Assembly (NCBI RefSeq): GCF_020524085.2
Contig: NZ_CP129016.1
Span: 2,226,001-2,290,000, forward strand
DNA: 64,000 nucleotides
Reading direction: 5' to 3'
DNA from: Halobacillus litoralis
GTDB taxonomy: Bacteria; Bacillota; Bacilli; Bacillales; Halobacillaceae
The position numbers were made by a program, and so were the translations under genes. Below the pieces are notes generated by a model that saw only the letters and a list, made by a program, of their open reading frames with translations, did no database searches and was not told the DNA's origin. Of this stretch, positions 1 through 8,572 are shown one piece after another. How positions within the stretch are numbered: position 1 is the first letter of the stretch; every line of letters starts with the position of its first letter.

Positions 1-65
1 AGCAAGAGGTGGCTCTTGATGGCATCATCGACCATATGAAGAAAGAACTGACAGGAGGCAAATAA
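1..65 (+). CDS. hisS: 3' end of histidyl-tRNA synthetase (partial)
   Basis: Only the last 20 codons are present, reading [19 protein letters not shown] and ending with TAA one base before the aspS start codon. The fragment is too short to identify by sequence alone. The call rests on the conserved hisS-aspS pair of Bacilli and on the one-base spacing, which suggests co-transcription and translational coupling with aspS. The AGGAGGC near the end of this fragment is the aspS ribosome binding site. Confidence 0.7.
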   Translation, partial: QEVALDGIIDHMKKELTGGK

Positions 66-66
66 G

Positions 67-1848
67 ATGGAAAGAACAAAATGTGGATCTATACGCAGAG
101 AACATCTGGAACAAGAGGTCACACTTAATGGATGGGTACAAAAACGCCGTGATTTAGGTGGTTTAATTTTCATCGATTTAAGAGACCGTTCAGGCTTAGT
201 ACAGGTCGTTTTCAATCCTGAGACTTCAGGGGAAGCTTTAGAGAAGGCTGAGAATGTTCGCAGCGAATATGTCCTTGAAGTTAAAGGGACGGTTGTTGCA
301 CGAGACGCTCAAACCGTTAACAGCAATCTAGGCACGGGAGAGATTGAAGTCGCTGCAAAGGAATTGACGATCCTTAACAAAGCGAAGACGCCTCCGTTCA
401 TGATTGAAGATCAGTCAGAGGTATCTGAAGATCTTCGTCTTAAATACCGCTACTTGGACCTGAGAAGAAAGGAAATGCAGGAGACGTTTAAAATGCGTCA
501 TCAAACGACTCAGTCGATCCGTAATTTCTTGAACGAAGAAGAATTTCTGGATATGGAAACACCGATGTTGACGAAGAGTACACCAGAAGGAGCACGTGAC
601 TATCTTGTTCCGAGTCGGGTTCATGAAGGTGAATTCTATGCATTGCCTCAATCTCCTCAGCTTTTCAAGCAGCTGTTGATGATGTCTGGGTTCGAGAAGT
701 ATTATCAGATCGTCCGTTGTTTCCGTGATGAAGACTTGCGTGCTGACCGTCAGCCTGAATTCACACAAGTGGATATTGAGACTTCATTCATGACAACAGA
801 AGATATCATGGCCCTGACTGAACGTATGATGAAGCGCGTCATGAAAGAAGTGAAAGGCCAGGAAATCGAAACCCCGTTCCTTCGTATGCCTTATGATGAG
901 GCGATGGAACGGTACGGTTCTGACAAGCCCGATACTCGCTTCGGTCTTGAATTAGTGAATTTGTCTGACGATGTGAAGGATTCCGGTTTTAAAGTCTTTA
1001 GCGGAGCGGTGGCTTCCGGGGGCCAAGTAAGCGCCATTAATGTGGAAGGAAAAGCCGATGAGTTTTCCCGAAAAGATATTGATAAAATGACAGAGGATGT
1101 CAAAGTATATGGAGCCAAAGGATTGGCATGGTTGAAAGTGAAAGACGGGGAGTTCAATGGGCCGATTGCGAAATTCTTCTCTGAAGAAGAGACGGCATCG
1201 ATCAAAGAAAAATTGGCTGCAAAAGATGGGGACCTTCTTCTCTTTGTAGCGGATCAGACTTCCGTTGTTCATGACAGTCTAGGAGCTTTACGTCAAAAGC
1301 TTGCCCGTCGATTAGACTTGATTGATGAGACCAAGTTCAATTTCCTTTGGGTGACGGACTGGCCGCTATTTGAGTATGATGAAGATGAAGGCCGATATCA
1401 TGCGGCGCACCACCCGTTTACGATGCCAGCAGGCGGCCGTATGGATGAACTGAAGAAAAATCCAAAAGACGTCCGAGCAGAAGCCTATGACATCGTCCTA
1501 AATGGTTACGAACTTGGTGGAGGTTCCCTGCGTATTTTTGAAAAAGAAATGCAGCAGGAAATGTTCGAGGTGCTTGGTTTCAGTCAGGAAGAAGCGAACG
1601 AACAGTTTGGGTTCCTTCTTGAAGCATTAGAATACGGTACGCCGCCGCACGGGGGGATTGCCTTTGGACTGGACAGGCTCGTCATGCTACTAGCTGGCCG
1701 TACGAACTTGCGTGACACCATCTTGTTCCCGAAAACGGCGTCAGCCCAAGATCCAATGACAAACGCTCCGGGCCCTGTAAGTGAAGCACAGCTGGATGAA
1801 CTTCACCTGCAGTTGAAGTTATCTAGTCAGTCTGACTCAGATGAATAA
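67..1848 (+). CDS. aspS: Aspartyl-tRNA synthetase
   Basis: Class II aminoacyl-tRNA synthetase charging tRNA-Asp with aspartate in the cytoplasm. The 593 residues match the bacterial AspRS length. An N-terminal OB-fold anticodon-binding domain covers roughly residues 1-105. Motif 2 is visible near residues 218-237 ([20 protein letters not shown]), a GAD insertion domain lies in the middle, and motif 3 ([13 protein letters not shown]) is near residue 530. The ATG is preceded by AGGAGGC inside the last codons of hisS. The gene is followed directly by the 6S RNA gene, as in B. subtilis. Nothing in the sequence appears abnormal. Confidence 0.98.
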   Translation: MERTKCGSIRREHLEQEVTLNGWVQKRRDLGGLIFIDLRDRSGLVQVVFNPETSGEALEKAENVRSEYVLEVKGTVVARDAQTVNSNLGTGEIEVAAKELTILNKAKTPPFMIEDQSEVSEDLRLKYRYLDLRRKEMQETFKMRHQTTQSIRNFLNEEEFLDMETPMLTKSTPEGARDYLVPSRVHEGEFYALPQSPQLFKQLLMMSGFEKYYQIVRCFRDEDLRADRQPEFTQVDIETSFMTTEDIMALTERMMKRVMKEVKGQEIETPFLRMPYDEAMERYGSDKPDTRFGLELVNLSDDVKDSGFKVFSGAVASGGQVSAINVEGKADEFSRKDIDKMTEDVKVYGAKGLAWLKVKDGEFNGPIAKFFSEEETASIKEKLAAKDGDLLLFVADQTSVVHDSLGALRQKLARRLDLIDETKFNFLWVTDWPLFEYDEDEGRYHAAHHPFTMPAGGRMDELKKNPKDVRAEAYDIVLNGYELGGGSLRIFEKEMQQEMFEVLGFSQEEANEQFGFLLEALEYGTPPHGGIAFGLDRLVMLLAGRTNLRDTILFPKTASAQDPMTNAPGPVSEAQLDELHLQLKLSSQSDSDE

Positions 1849-1864
1849 ATGTGCTGGTTAATTG

Positions 1865-1893
1865 TTGATTCTGTTTAGGTTATATGCTAAGAT
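1865..1893 (+). promoter_or_regulatory. Sigma-A promoter of the 6S RNA gene
   Basis: TTGATT at 1865-1870 and TAAGAT at 1888-1893 are separated by exactly 17 bases. The predicted start is near 1900, about ten bases upstream of the conserved 6S RNA 5' end. This fits the known 6S-1 RNA of B. subtilis, which is made as a slightly longer precursor and trimmed at its 5' end. Confidence 0.7.
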
Positions 1894-1910
1894 TACATTA
1901 CAAAATTAAA

Positions 1911-2110
1911 GAGACCAATCCTGATGTGTACGTTGTTCGAATGTACGTTTTGACCGAACATTTTTGAAACGGGAGCCTGGTGTTTCCATATGGAATGCAT
2001 GCCTCTTAACCATCATTGATGGGAGGACGCAAGAAATGTGGAACAGGGCACCCACCTGCCTAGAGCGGGTTCAAAACTCATGATACGACGGCACAATTGG
2101 GATTGGTTTT
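1911..2110 (+). ncRNA. ssrS: 6S RNA (6S-1 type)
   Basis: 6S RNA mimics an open promoter and binds sigma-A RNA polymerase holoenzyme. The sequence matches my recollection of B. subtilis 6S-1 RNA nearly block for block: CCTGATGTGT, TTTGACCGAACATTTTTGA, CGGGAGCCTGGTGTTT, GGAGGACGCA, GAACAGGGCACCCACCTGC and TTCAAAACTCATGATACGAC. The ends GACCAATCC and GGGATTGG pair to close the long rod, and a seven-T run at 2107-2113 ends it. Its position directly after aspS is the conserved location. The 5' and 3' ends are estimated to within a few bases. Confidence 0.95.
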
Positions 2111-2155
2111 TTTAATTGATCTGAAATGAAGAAGAGTGAATAATGGTTGAGCAAA

Positions 2156-2187
2156 AAAAGCGTTTCCCTGTCAGGGAAACGCTTTTA
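2156..2187. terminator. Bidirectional intrinsic terminator
   Basis: A near-perfect hairpin AAAAGCGTTTCCCT / AGGGAAACGCTTTT has A and T tracts on both sides. It lies between the plus-strand 6S RNA and the minus-strand RsfA-like gene and can serve both. Confidence 0.85.
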
Positions 2188-2283
2188 TTAATGGTATTTC
2201 AAATGATAAAAAACACCTGTCTACCTATTTACTTATGAAAGAGACATACATCTCCAGCGTTTAGACGCTCAGTTTTTTACTGG

Positions 2284-2940
2284 TTAACGTGCAAGATTCT
2301 CTAGATTCCCGTTTTTCTCCATACGAAATTGAGGTTTATAAGCATGCTCAGAGTCATCAAACATGACCATTTTTCTAGCACGATCCATAATTTGAATCAA
2401 GGCCTGGTAATCTTCGGTCATAGCTTCAAGTTGGCCATTTAATTGCTGGTTTTGTTCTACTAACTCTTTATTTTGACGCTCTAGTTCTGAAAGGCGGTTT
2501 TGAAGAGAACCAGATTGTTTACTGTCTTGCGTAAGGTTTGTTAAAAATGCAATCACGTCTTCTAAATCAAATTCATGAGAAGACGTTTTCTCTTCATGAT
2601 TTTCCGAGGTAGCGGGCTCAGGAAGTAGGTAGTCATCTTCCTCTATTTCTGCTTGATACAAAACAGGGGCCTGTGGTCTTTGATAGACGGGTTGCTGCTT
2701 CGCTTCTTTCCGCTTCTTCTCTTTTCGTTGCTTCTTCGCAAGCTCAACGGCCTGTTCATATTTTTGTCTGACTTCTGCATTCCATCTGAACCCACAGGCT
2801 GCGGAAGTTCGATTCAAAATATCGCCGACTTCATCAAAAGCTTTTAATTGTGTGCTTCCTTCGCGTATGTGTCTCAGGACGGTTTCTGCTAATAAAAGAT
2901 CATCTTCATGAGACCAAGCATCTTGTCTTACTTTAGGCAT
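2284..2940 (-). CDS. RsfA-family (Myb-like) prespore transcription factor
   Basis: The 218-residue protein starts MPKVRQDAWSHEDDLLLAETVL, a Myb/SANT-like DNA-binding domain over about residues 1-65 (conserved W, DDLLLAETVL, GFRWN). The middle is rich in Lys, Glu and Gln, and a C-terminal coiled coil (LSELERQNKELVEQNQQL) follows. This layout is that of RsfA/YlbO regulators, which tune sigma-F and sigma-G genes in the forespore. The ATG at 2940 is preferred over the upstream GTG codons because AGGAG lies eight bases before it. In B. subtilis this position holds tcdA (yrvM), so the content differs here. Which RsfA paralogue this is cannot be decided from sequence. Confidence 0.85.
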   Translation of the reverse strand: MPKVRQDAWSHEDDLLLAETVLRHIREGSTQLKAFDEVGDILNRTSAACGFRWNAEVRQKYEQAVELAKKQRKEKKRKEAKQQPVYQRPQAPVLYQAEIEEDDYLLPEPATSENHEEKTSSHEFDLEDVIAFLTNLTQDSKQSGSLQNRLSELERQNKELVEQNQQLNGQLEAMTEDYQALIQIMDRARKMVMFDDSEHAYKPQFRMEKNGNLENLAR

Positions 2941-3023
2941 ATTCACCACTCCTAATTTTACCTTTTAAGATAATAGTTTGTCAGATTTAGTAGTAGTGTA
3001 GCCAAGAAGAAATGGAAATATAC

Positions 3024-4301
3024 TCAGGTAGACTTTTGCTTTTTTATTTTACTATAAACTTGCTCAAGAGCTTGTTCGAATTTACCCGTCCGTTTTGGTT
3101 CATAGTACTGACGTGTTCTTATGGAATCTGGAAGATATTGCTGATTCACCCATGCATTCTCATAATTATGAGGATACTTGTAATCAATCCCTCTTCCTAG
3201 CTTTTCTGCTCCTTTATAATGAGAGTCTTTTAAATGTTGAGGAACCTCTCCGCTTTTTCCATTCCTAATATCAGCAAGCGCCGCATCAAGTGCTTTGTAT
3301 GCACTGTTGGATTTCGGGGAGAGAGCAAGCTCAGTTACAGCTACCGCTAATGGGATGCGTGCTTCAGGAAACCCGATTCTCTCTGCTGCTTCCACGGCAG
3401 ACAGGGCTCTAGGCCCTGCCTGGGGGTTGGCGAGACCAATATCTTCGTATGCAATGACTACTAATCTTCTAGCGATACTATCAAGGTCTCCAGCTTCGAT
3501 TAATCGGCCTAAATAATGAAGGGAAGCATCGACATCACTGCCCCGAATCGATTTTTGAAAGGCTGAGAGGACATCATAGTGAGCATCTCCATCTTTATCG
3601 TGTGAGAAACTTTTCTTCTGCATACATTCTTCGGCAACCTCTAAGTTGATCTTTACAAACCCATTTTCATCAGCAGGTGTAGAAAAAGCGGCCAGTTCCA
3701 ACCCATTCAGAGCGGCGCGCAGATCGCCATTGGAAGATTGAGCAAAGTGGTTAAGAGCTTCGTCCGTAATTTGGATGTTCATGTGACCAAGCCCCTTTTC
3801 ACGATCCTCGAGCGCCCTGTAAATGGCTTGTTTGATATGATCACTATCTAATCGAAACAGTTCAAATAAATGACAACGGCTTCGAATCGCGGGATTAATG
3901 GAATGATAGGGATTGCTTGTTGTACAACCGATCATGGTCAAGCGATTGCTTTCCAGGTGAGGCAGAAGGAAATCCTGCTTTGCTTTATCCAGGCGGTGGA
4001 CCTCATCAAGTATTAAGACGAGTTGCCCGTGCATCTTCGCTTCTTCAACAGCGATCTCCATATCTTTTTTCTTATCGGTTACCGCATTCAACGTTTTATG
4101 AGGGATATTTAAGCTTTTGGCAAGTGCGGTCGCCATCGAAGTTTTCCCTGTCCCAGGTGGCCCGAATAAAATCATTGATGCCAAGCGATCAGCCTTGATC
4201 ATACGGTTGATGGTTTTTCCTTCGGCGACGAGGTGGGACTGTCCGATAATTTCATCTATATTAGCTGGTCGCAATCGAAAAGCAAGTGGTTGCTGACTCA
4301 T
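3024..4301 (-). CDS. rarA: Replication-associated recombination protein A (RarA/MgsA)
   Basis: AAA+ ATPase of the clamp-loader family that acts at stalled replication forks with SSB and RecA. At 425 residues it has family length. Walker A is GPPGTGKT at residues 47-54 and Walker B is LILDE at 96-100 (followed by VHRLDKAKQ). Sensor 1 is GCTTSNP, and the C-terminal tetramerisation region includes EDIGLANPQA and GGIDYKYPHNY-like blocks typical of MgsA. The start has AAAGGAG seven bases upstream. It is the orthologue of B. subtilis yrvN and diverges from the yczE-like gene across 118 bases. Confidence 0.96.
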   Translation of the reverse strand: MSQQPLAFRLRPANIDEIIGQSHLVAEGKTINRMIKADRLASMILFGPPGTGKTSMATALAKSLNIPHKTLNAVTDKKKDMEIAVEEAKMHGQLVLILDEVHRLDKAKQDFLLPHLESNRLTMIGCTTSNPYHSINPAIRSRCHLFELFRLDSDHIKQAIYRALEDREKGLGHMNIQITDEALNHFAQSSNGDLRAALNGLELAAFSTPADENGFVKINLEVAEECMQKKSFSHDKDGDAHYDVLSAFQKSIRGSDVDASLHYLGRLIEAGDLDSIARRLVVIAYEDIGLANPQAGPRALSAVEAAERIGFPEARIPLAVAVTELALSPKSNSAYKALDAALADIRNGKSGEVPQHLKDSHYKGAEKLGRGIDYKYPHNYENAWVNQQYLPDSIRTRQYYEPKRTGKFEQALEQVYSKIKKQKST

Positions 4302-4377
4302 AGAACATTCTCCTTTTGACAGTTATGATTGTAAGCGTAGAATGATTCTTAGGAAAATGCAAGGGACTTGCCATTCA

Positions 4378-4386
4378 TGCTATAAT
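4378..4386 (+). promoter_or_regulatory. Extended -10 promoter before the yczE-like gene
   Basis: TGCTATAAT at 4378-4386 is an exact extended -10 element. No good -35 sits 17 bases upstream (TGCAAG). It lies 33 bases before the ATG and could drive the yczE-like gene, cymR, yrvO and mnmA. Confidence 0.5.
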
Positions 4387-4419
4387 AGCGTTTGGTATGA
4401 TAGAGAGAGGAAGATGGCC

Positions 4420-5104
4420 ATGACTTATTTACAAAGGAAAAAGCGCGAAAACTTCATTCGCTGGAGCTTTTTCTTTATTGGTTTAGTCATCCTGGGCCTT
4501 GGCATTTCGATGACAATGCAGGTGAAAGAGTTTGGAATTGGACCATGGGATGTCTTTCATTATGGTCTATTTCTTCAACTGGGTCTTACCGTAGGGACCT
4601 GGTCGATTATCGCAGGATTGCTGATCGTTCTGACTAGTTCGGTTTTACAAAAAAAGTGGCCGCAGGTAGGGACAATCTTGAATATGATCCTCATCGGTGT
4701 TTTTATTGATTTCTTTAATTGGCTATTGCCAGAACCTGAAACATTGATTATGCAATTGTTTATTTTTATATCTGGAACGTTTGTCATTGCTCTAGGAATT
4801 GGTGTGTATGTTGCACCTGAAATTGGAGCAGGACCCCCGAGATAGTCTTATGTTACTGATTACAAAGGCAACAGGATGGAAAGTGTCGAGTGTTAGAAAT
4901 GGAATTGAAATCATCGTAGCCGTTTTAGGCTTTGCCCTTGGAGGGCCGGTTGGAGCAGGAACAGTATTTATTGCTCTGTTTCTAGGTACATTCGTTGAAT
5001 ATACCTTACCACAGGCGAAAACATGGCTACAGTTTTTAATAATGAAGGGTGACATGTATGAAGATATCTACCAAAGGCCGTTACGGGCTAACCATCATGA
5101 TTGA
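4420..5104 (+). pseudogene. YczE/YitT-like integral membrane protein, frameshifted
   Basis: Two reading frames together encode one polytopic membrane protein of about 227 residues. The first (MTYLQRKKRENFIRW to VAPEIGAGPP) stops at 4845. The second resumes with PRDSLMLLITKATGWKVSSVR and runs to 5104. Removing one C from the C5 run at 4834-4838 restores GAGPRDSLML, a block characteristic of YczE-like proteins of unknown substrate. About five hydrophobic segments are visible. The ATG at 4420 lies nine bases after GAGG; ATG 4414 is possible. In the corrected frame the 3' end overlaps cymR by 47 bases. The break may be real or a homopolymer error. Confidence 0.75.
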
Positions 5105-5477
5105 ATTGGCAAGGAAATATGGAGACGGTCCTATTTCTTTGAAACAGATTGCAAGAGACAATGACTTATCCGAACATTATCTGGAGCAGTTGATCGCTCC
5201 ATTGCGAAACGCAAGTCTTGTGAAAAGTGTTCGTGGTGCCTATGGAGGATATATGCTCACGAAGGCTCCTCATGAGATTACAGCAGGAGATGTGATTCGT
5301 GTCCTGGAAGGACCGATCACCCCTGTCGAAGGTATTGAAAATGAAGAGCCTGCCAAGCAAGCCTTGTGGAAGAGGGTCAGAGATGCAGTGAAAGATGTAC
5401 TTGATACTACGACTCTTGAAGACTTGAAAGATCATGTCGATGATCAGACTCAGGATGCTTATATGTTTTATATTTAA
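5058..5477 (+). CDS. cymR: Rrf2-family cysteine metabolism repressor CymR
   Basis: A 139-residue winged-helix regulator of the Rrf2 family. In B. subtilis and Staphylococcus, CymR binds CysK and represses cystine uptake and cysteine synthesis genes. The N-terminus MKISTKGRYGLTIMIELA and the recognition region SEHYLEQLIAPLRNASLVKSVRGAYGGY are characteristic. The cluster cysteines of IscR are absent, as expected for CymR. The ATG at 5058 follows AAGGGTGA, while the GTG at 5049 has no better site. It lies immediately upstream of the cysteine desulfurase yrvO, as in B. subtilis, and its start lies inside the last codons of the preceding yczE-like gene. Confidence 0.93.
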   Translation: MKISTKGRYGLTIMIELARKYGDGPISLKQIARDNDLSEHYLEQLIAPLRNASLVKSVRGAYGGYMLTKAPHEITAGDVIRVLEGPITPVEGIENEEPAKQALWKRVRDAVKDVLDTTTLEDLKDHVDDQTQDAYMFYI

Positions 5478-5494
5478 TGGTCGGAGGTGAAAAG

Positions 5495-6634
5495 ATGAAG
5501 TCAATTTATTTGGACCATGCGGCGACTTCACCAGTCCATCCCAAAGTGATCGAAGAAATGATGCCTGTTTACAAAGAAGTATTTGGTAATCCGTCTAGTG
5601 TTCATCAGTTTGGAAGGAAAGCCCGTCGGATTTTGGACGAAGGGCGTAGAAGAATTGCCCATGGCCTCGGTGCGAATGAGAAGGAAATTGTTTTTACAAG
5701 CGGAGGAACCGAAGCGGACAATTTAGCGATCATCGGGACGGCAAGAGCCAATCGATCCAAAGGCAAGCATATCATTACCACTTCGATTGAACATCATGCT
5801 ACATTACATGCAGTCGAATACTTGGAGTCTCATGACTTTGAAGTGACCTATCTGCCTGTGGATGAGCATGGGATCGTAAAAGTGGATGATGTAAAAGATG
5901 CGCTTCGTGAAGATACCATTCTTGTCTCCATCATGATGGTCAATAATGAAACGGGAGCCATTCAGCCGGTTGATGAAATAGCCGCTGAGTTAAAGGAACA
6001 CCAGGCTTATTTTCATTCTGATATCGTACAGGCATACGGTCTGATGGATATTGATGTTTCACAACTTGGCGTTGACTTGATGGCGGTGTCCGGTCATAAG
6101 ATCAATGGCCCGAAAGGTATCGGATTTTTGTATATCCGTGAAGGCACAGTGATTGAATCGCTTCAATATGGTGGAGAACAAGAACGGAAAAGACGAGCAG
6201 GTACAGAAAACATCCCCGCCGTTCAAGGGTTGAAGACAGCTGTAGAGATTATGAAAGCTGAGCGTTCGACGTATAAAGAAAAATACCTTCATTATAAGCA
6301 GCTCTTTCTTCAAACACTGAAGGAAGAGAACATTTCATTCGAAGTGAACGGGTCTCATGAGAAAACAATAGAATCAATCGTAAACATCAGTTTTCCGGGA
6401 ATGAATGTGGAAACACTGCTCACGAACTTTGATTTATCAGGGATCGCTGCCTCTAGTGGAAGTGCCTGTACAGCAGGGTCTGTAGAGCCTTCTCACGTTC
6501 TTTCAGCAATGTTTGGTTCCGACCATCCGAAAACGACAAATTCGATTCGGTTCAGTTTTGGACTAGCAAATAATGAAGATGATATAACAGAATCAGCAAG
6601 AAGAGTCAGTCAAATTATCAAACGTCTGGCTTGA
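5495..6634 (+). CDS. yrvO: Cysteine desulfurase YrvO (partner of MnmA)
   Basis: PLP-dependent class V enzyme that removes sulfur from cysteine and passes it to MnmA for tRNA 2-thiolation. At 379 residues it matches the family. The PLP lysine is K202 in SGHKINGPKG and the catalytic cysteine is C325 in SGSACTAG. Other marks are YLDHAATSP at the N-terminus, TSGGTEADN and HH near residue 103. The ATG at 5495 has GGAGGTG six bases upstream; an in-frame ATG at 5477 lies before this site and is rejected. The gene is 18 bases from mnmA, consistent with the dedicated sulfur-transfer pair known in B. subtilis. Confidence 0.95.
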   Translation: MKSIYLDHAATSPVHPKVIEEMMPVYKEVFGNPSSVHQFGRKARRILDEGRRRIAHGLGANEKEIVFTSGGTEADNLAIIGTARANRSKGKHIITTSIEHHATLHAVEYLESHDFEVTYLPVDEHGIVKVDDVKDALREDTILVSIMMVNNETGAIQPVDEIAAELKEHQAYFHSDIVQAYGLMDIDVSQLGVDLMAVSGHKINGPKGIGFLYIREGTVIESLQYGGEQERKRRAGTENIPAVQGLKTAVEIMKAERSTYKEKYLHYKQLFLQTLKEENISFEVNGSHEKTIESIVNISFPGMNVETLLTNFDLSGIAASSGSACTAGSVEPSHVLSAMFGSDHPKTTNSIRFSFGLANNEDDITESARRVSQIIKRLA

Positions 6635-6649
6635 TAAAGGAAGGTGTAA

Positions 6650-7765
<1,116 letters not shown>

Positions 7766-7770
7766 AATGA

Positions 7771-7807
7771 AAAAGTCATGTCCGTATCTTTTGGACATGA
7801 CTTTTTT
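7771..7807 (+). terminator. Intrinsic terminator after mnmA
   Basis: The perfect stem AAAAGTCATGTCC / GGACATGACTTTT has a nine-base loop and a T tract, six bases past the mnmA stop codon. Confidence 0.9.
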
Positions 7808-7903
7808 ATGAGGATAAGGAAAAAGTGAGATAACACTGTTAGTAATGTGTTAGGTGGCATGAAAATGTCGATCAAGGAGAATATGGGAAGGAGAATTTTG
7901 AGA

Positions 7904-8563
7904 ATGGATAAACTAAAGCAAGGAATTGAACAGATGCAAAACCATAATTATGAGGAGGCAGCGAAGCTGTTTACGGAGGCCATTGATGAGAATCCAAAAG
8001 AGCCTGTTGGGTATATCAACTTCGGTAATTTGCTGACACATATGAATGATCATGAAAGAGGAGAGCGCTTCTTTCTCCGTGCCATCGAATTGGATGAGAC
8101 GGCCGCAACCGCCTACTATGGTCTAGGTAACGTGTACTATGAGCAGGAGAAGTACACAAAAGCGCAGGAACAGTTCATCCAGGCGATTCAGCATGGGCTG
8201 GATGAAGCGGATGTCCACTTCATGTTAGGAATGACATTCATCCATCAAGAATACGTAAAACTTGCTCTGCCTTATCTTCTTAGAGCCTCAGAACTCGCCC
8301 CGGAAGACGTTGATGTCCAATTCCAATACGGCTTGTGCCTGGCTCAAAATGGACAGATTGATCAGGCTGAACAAGTGATGAACCATGTGCTACAATTAGA
8401 AGAACAACACAGTGATGCGCATTATAACCTTGGTGTCGTTGCTCTTCATAAGGAGAATGCCAAGAAAGCTTTGGAGCATTTTTCTAAAGCTTTGGAAATT
8501 AATCCTGAGCATATGCTGGCAGCACATGCTAAGGGGCAAGTTGAACAAGCGTTAAACGAGTAG
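7904..8563 (+). CDS. yrrB: Tetratricopeptide repeat protein (YrrB-like)
   Basis: A 219-residue protein made almost wholly of TPR helices: repeats begin near KLKQGIEQMQNHNYEEAAKLF, EPVGYINFGNLLTH, AATAYYGLGNVYYEQEKYTKAQEQF, ADVHFMLGMTFIHQ, VDVQFQYGLCLAQNGQIDQAEQV and SDAHYNLGVVALHKENAKKALEHF. YrrB of B. subtilis occupies the same place between mnmA and recD2 and is a soluble TPR scaffold of unclear role, possibly linked to tRNA modification or RecD2. The ATG at 7904 has GGAAGGAG ten bases upstream; longer in-frame starts are possible. It ends nine bases before recD2. Confidence 0.88.
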   Translation: MDKLKQGIEQMQNHNYEEAAKLFTEAIDENPKEPVGYINFGNLLTHMNDHERGERFFLRAIELDETAATAYYGLGNVYYEQEKYTKAQEQFIQAIQHGLDEADVHFMLGMTFIHQEYVKLALPYLLRASELAPEDVDVQFQYGLCLAQNGQIDQAEQVMNHVLQLEEQHSDAHYNLGVVALHKENAKKALEHFSKALEINPEHMLAAHAKGQVEQALNE

Positions 8564-8572
8564 AGGAGTTCG

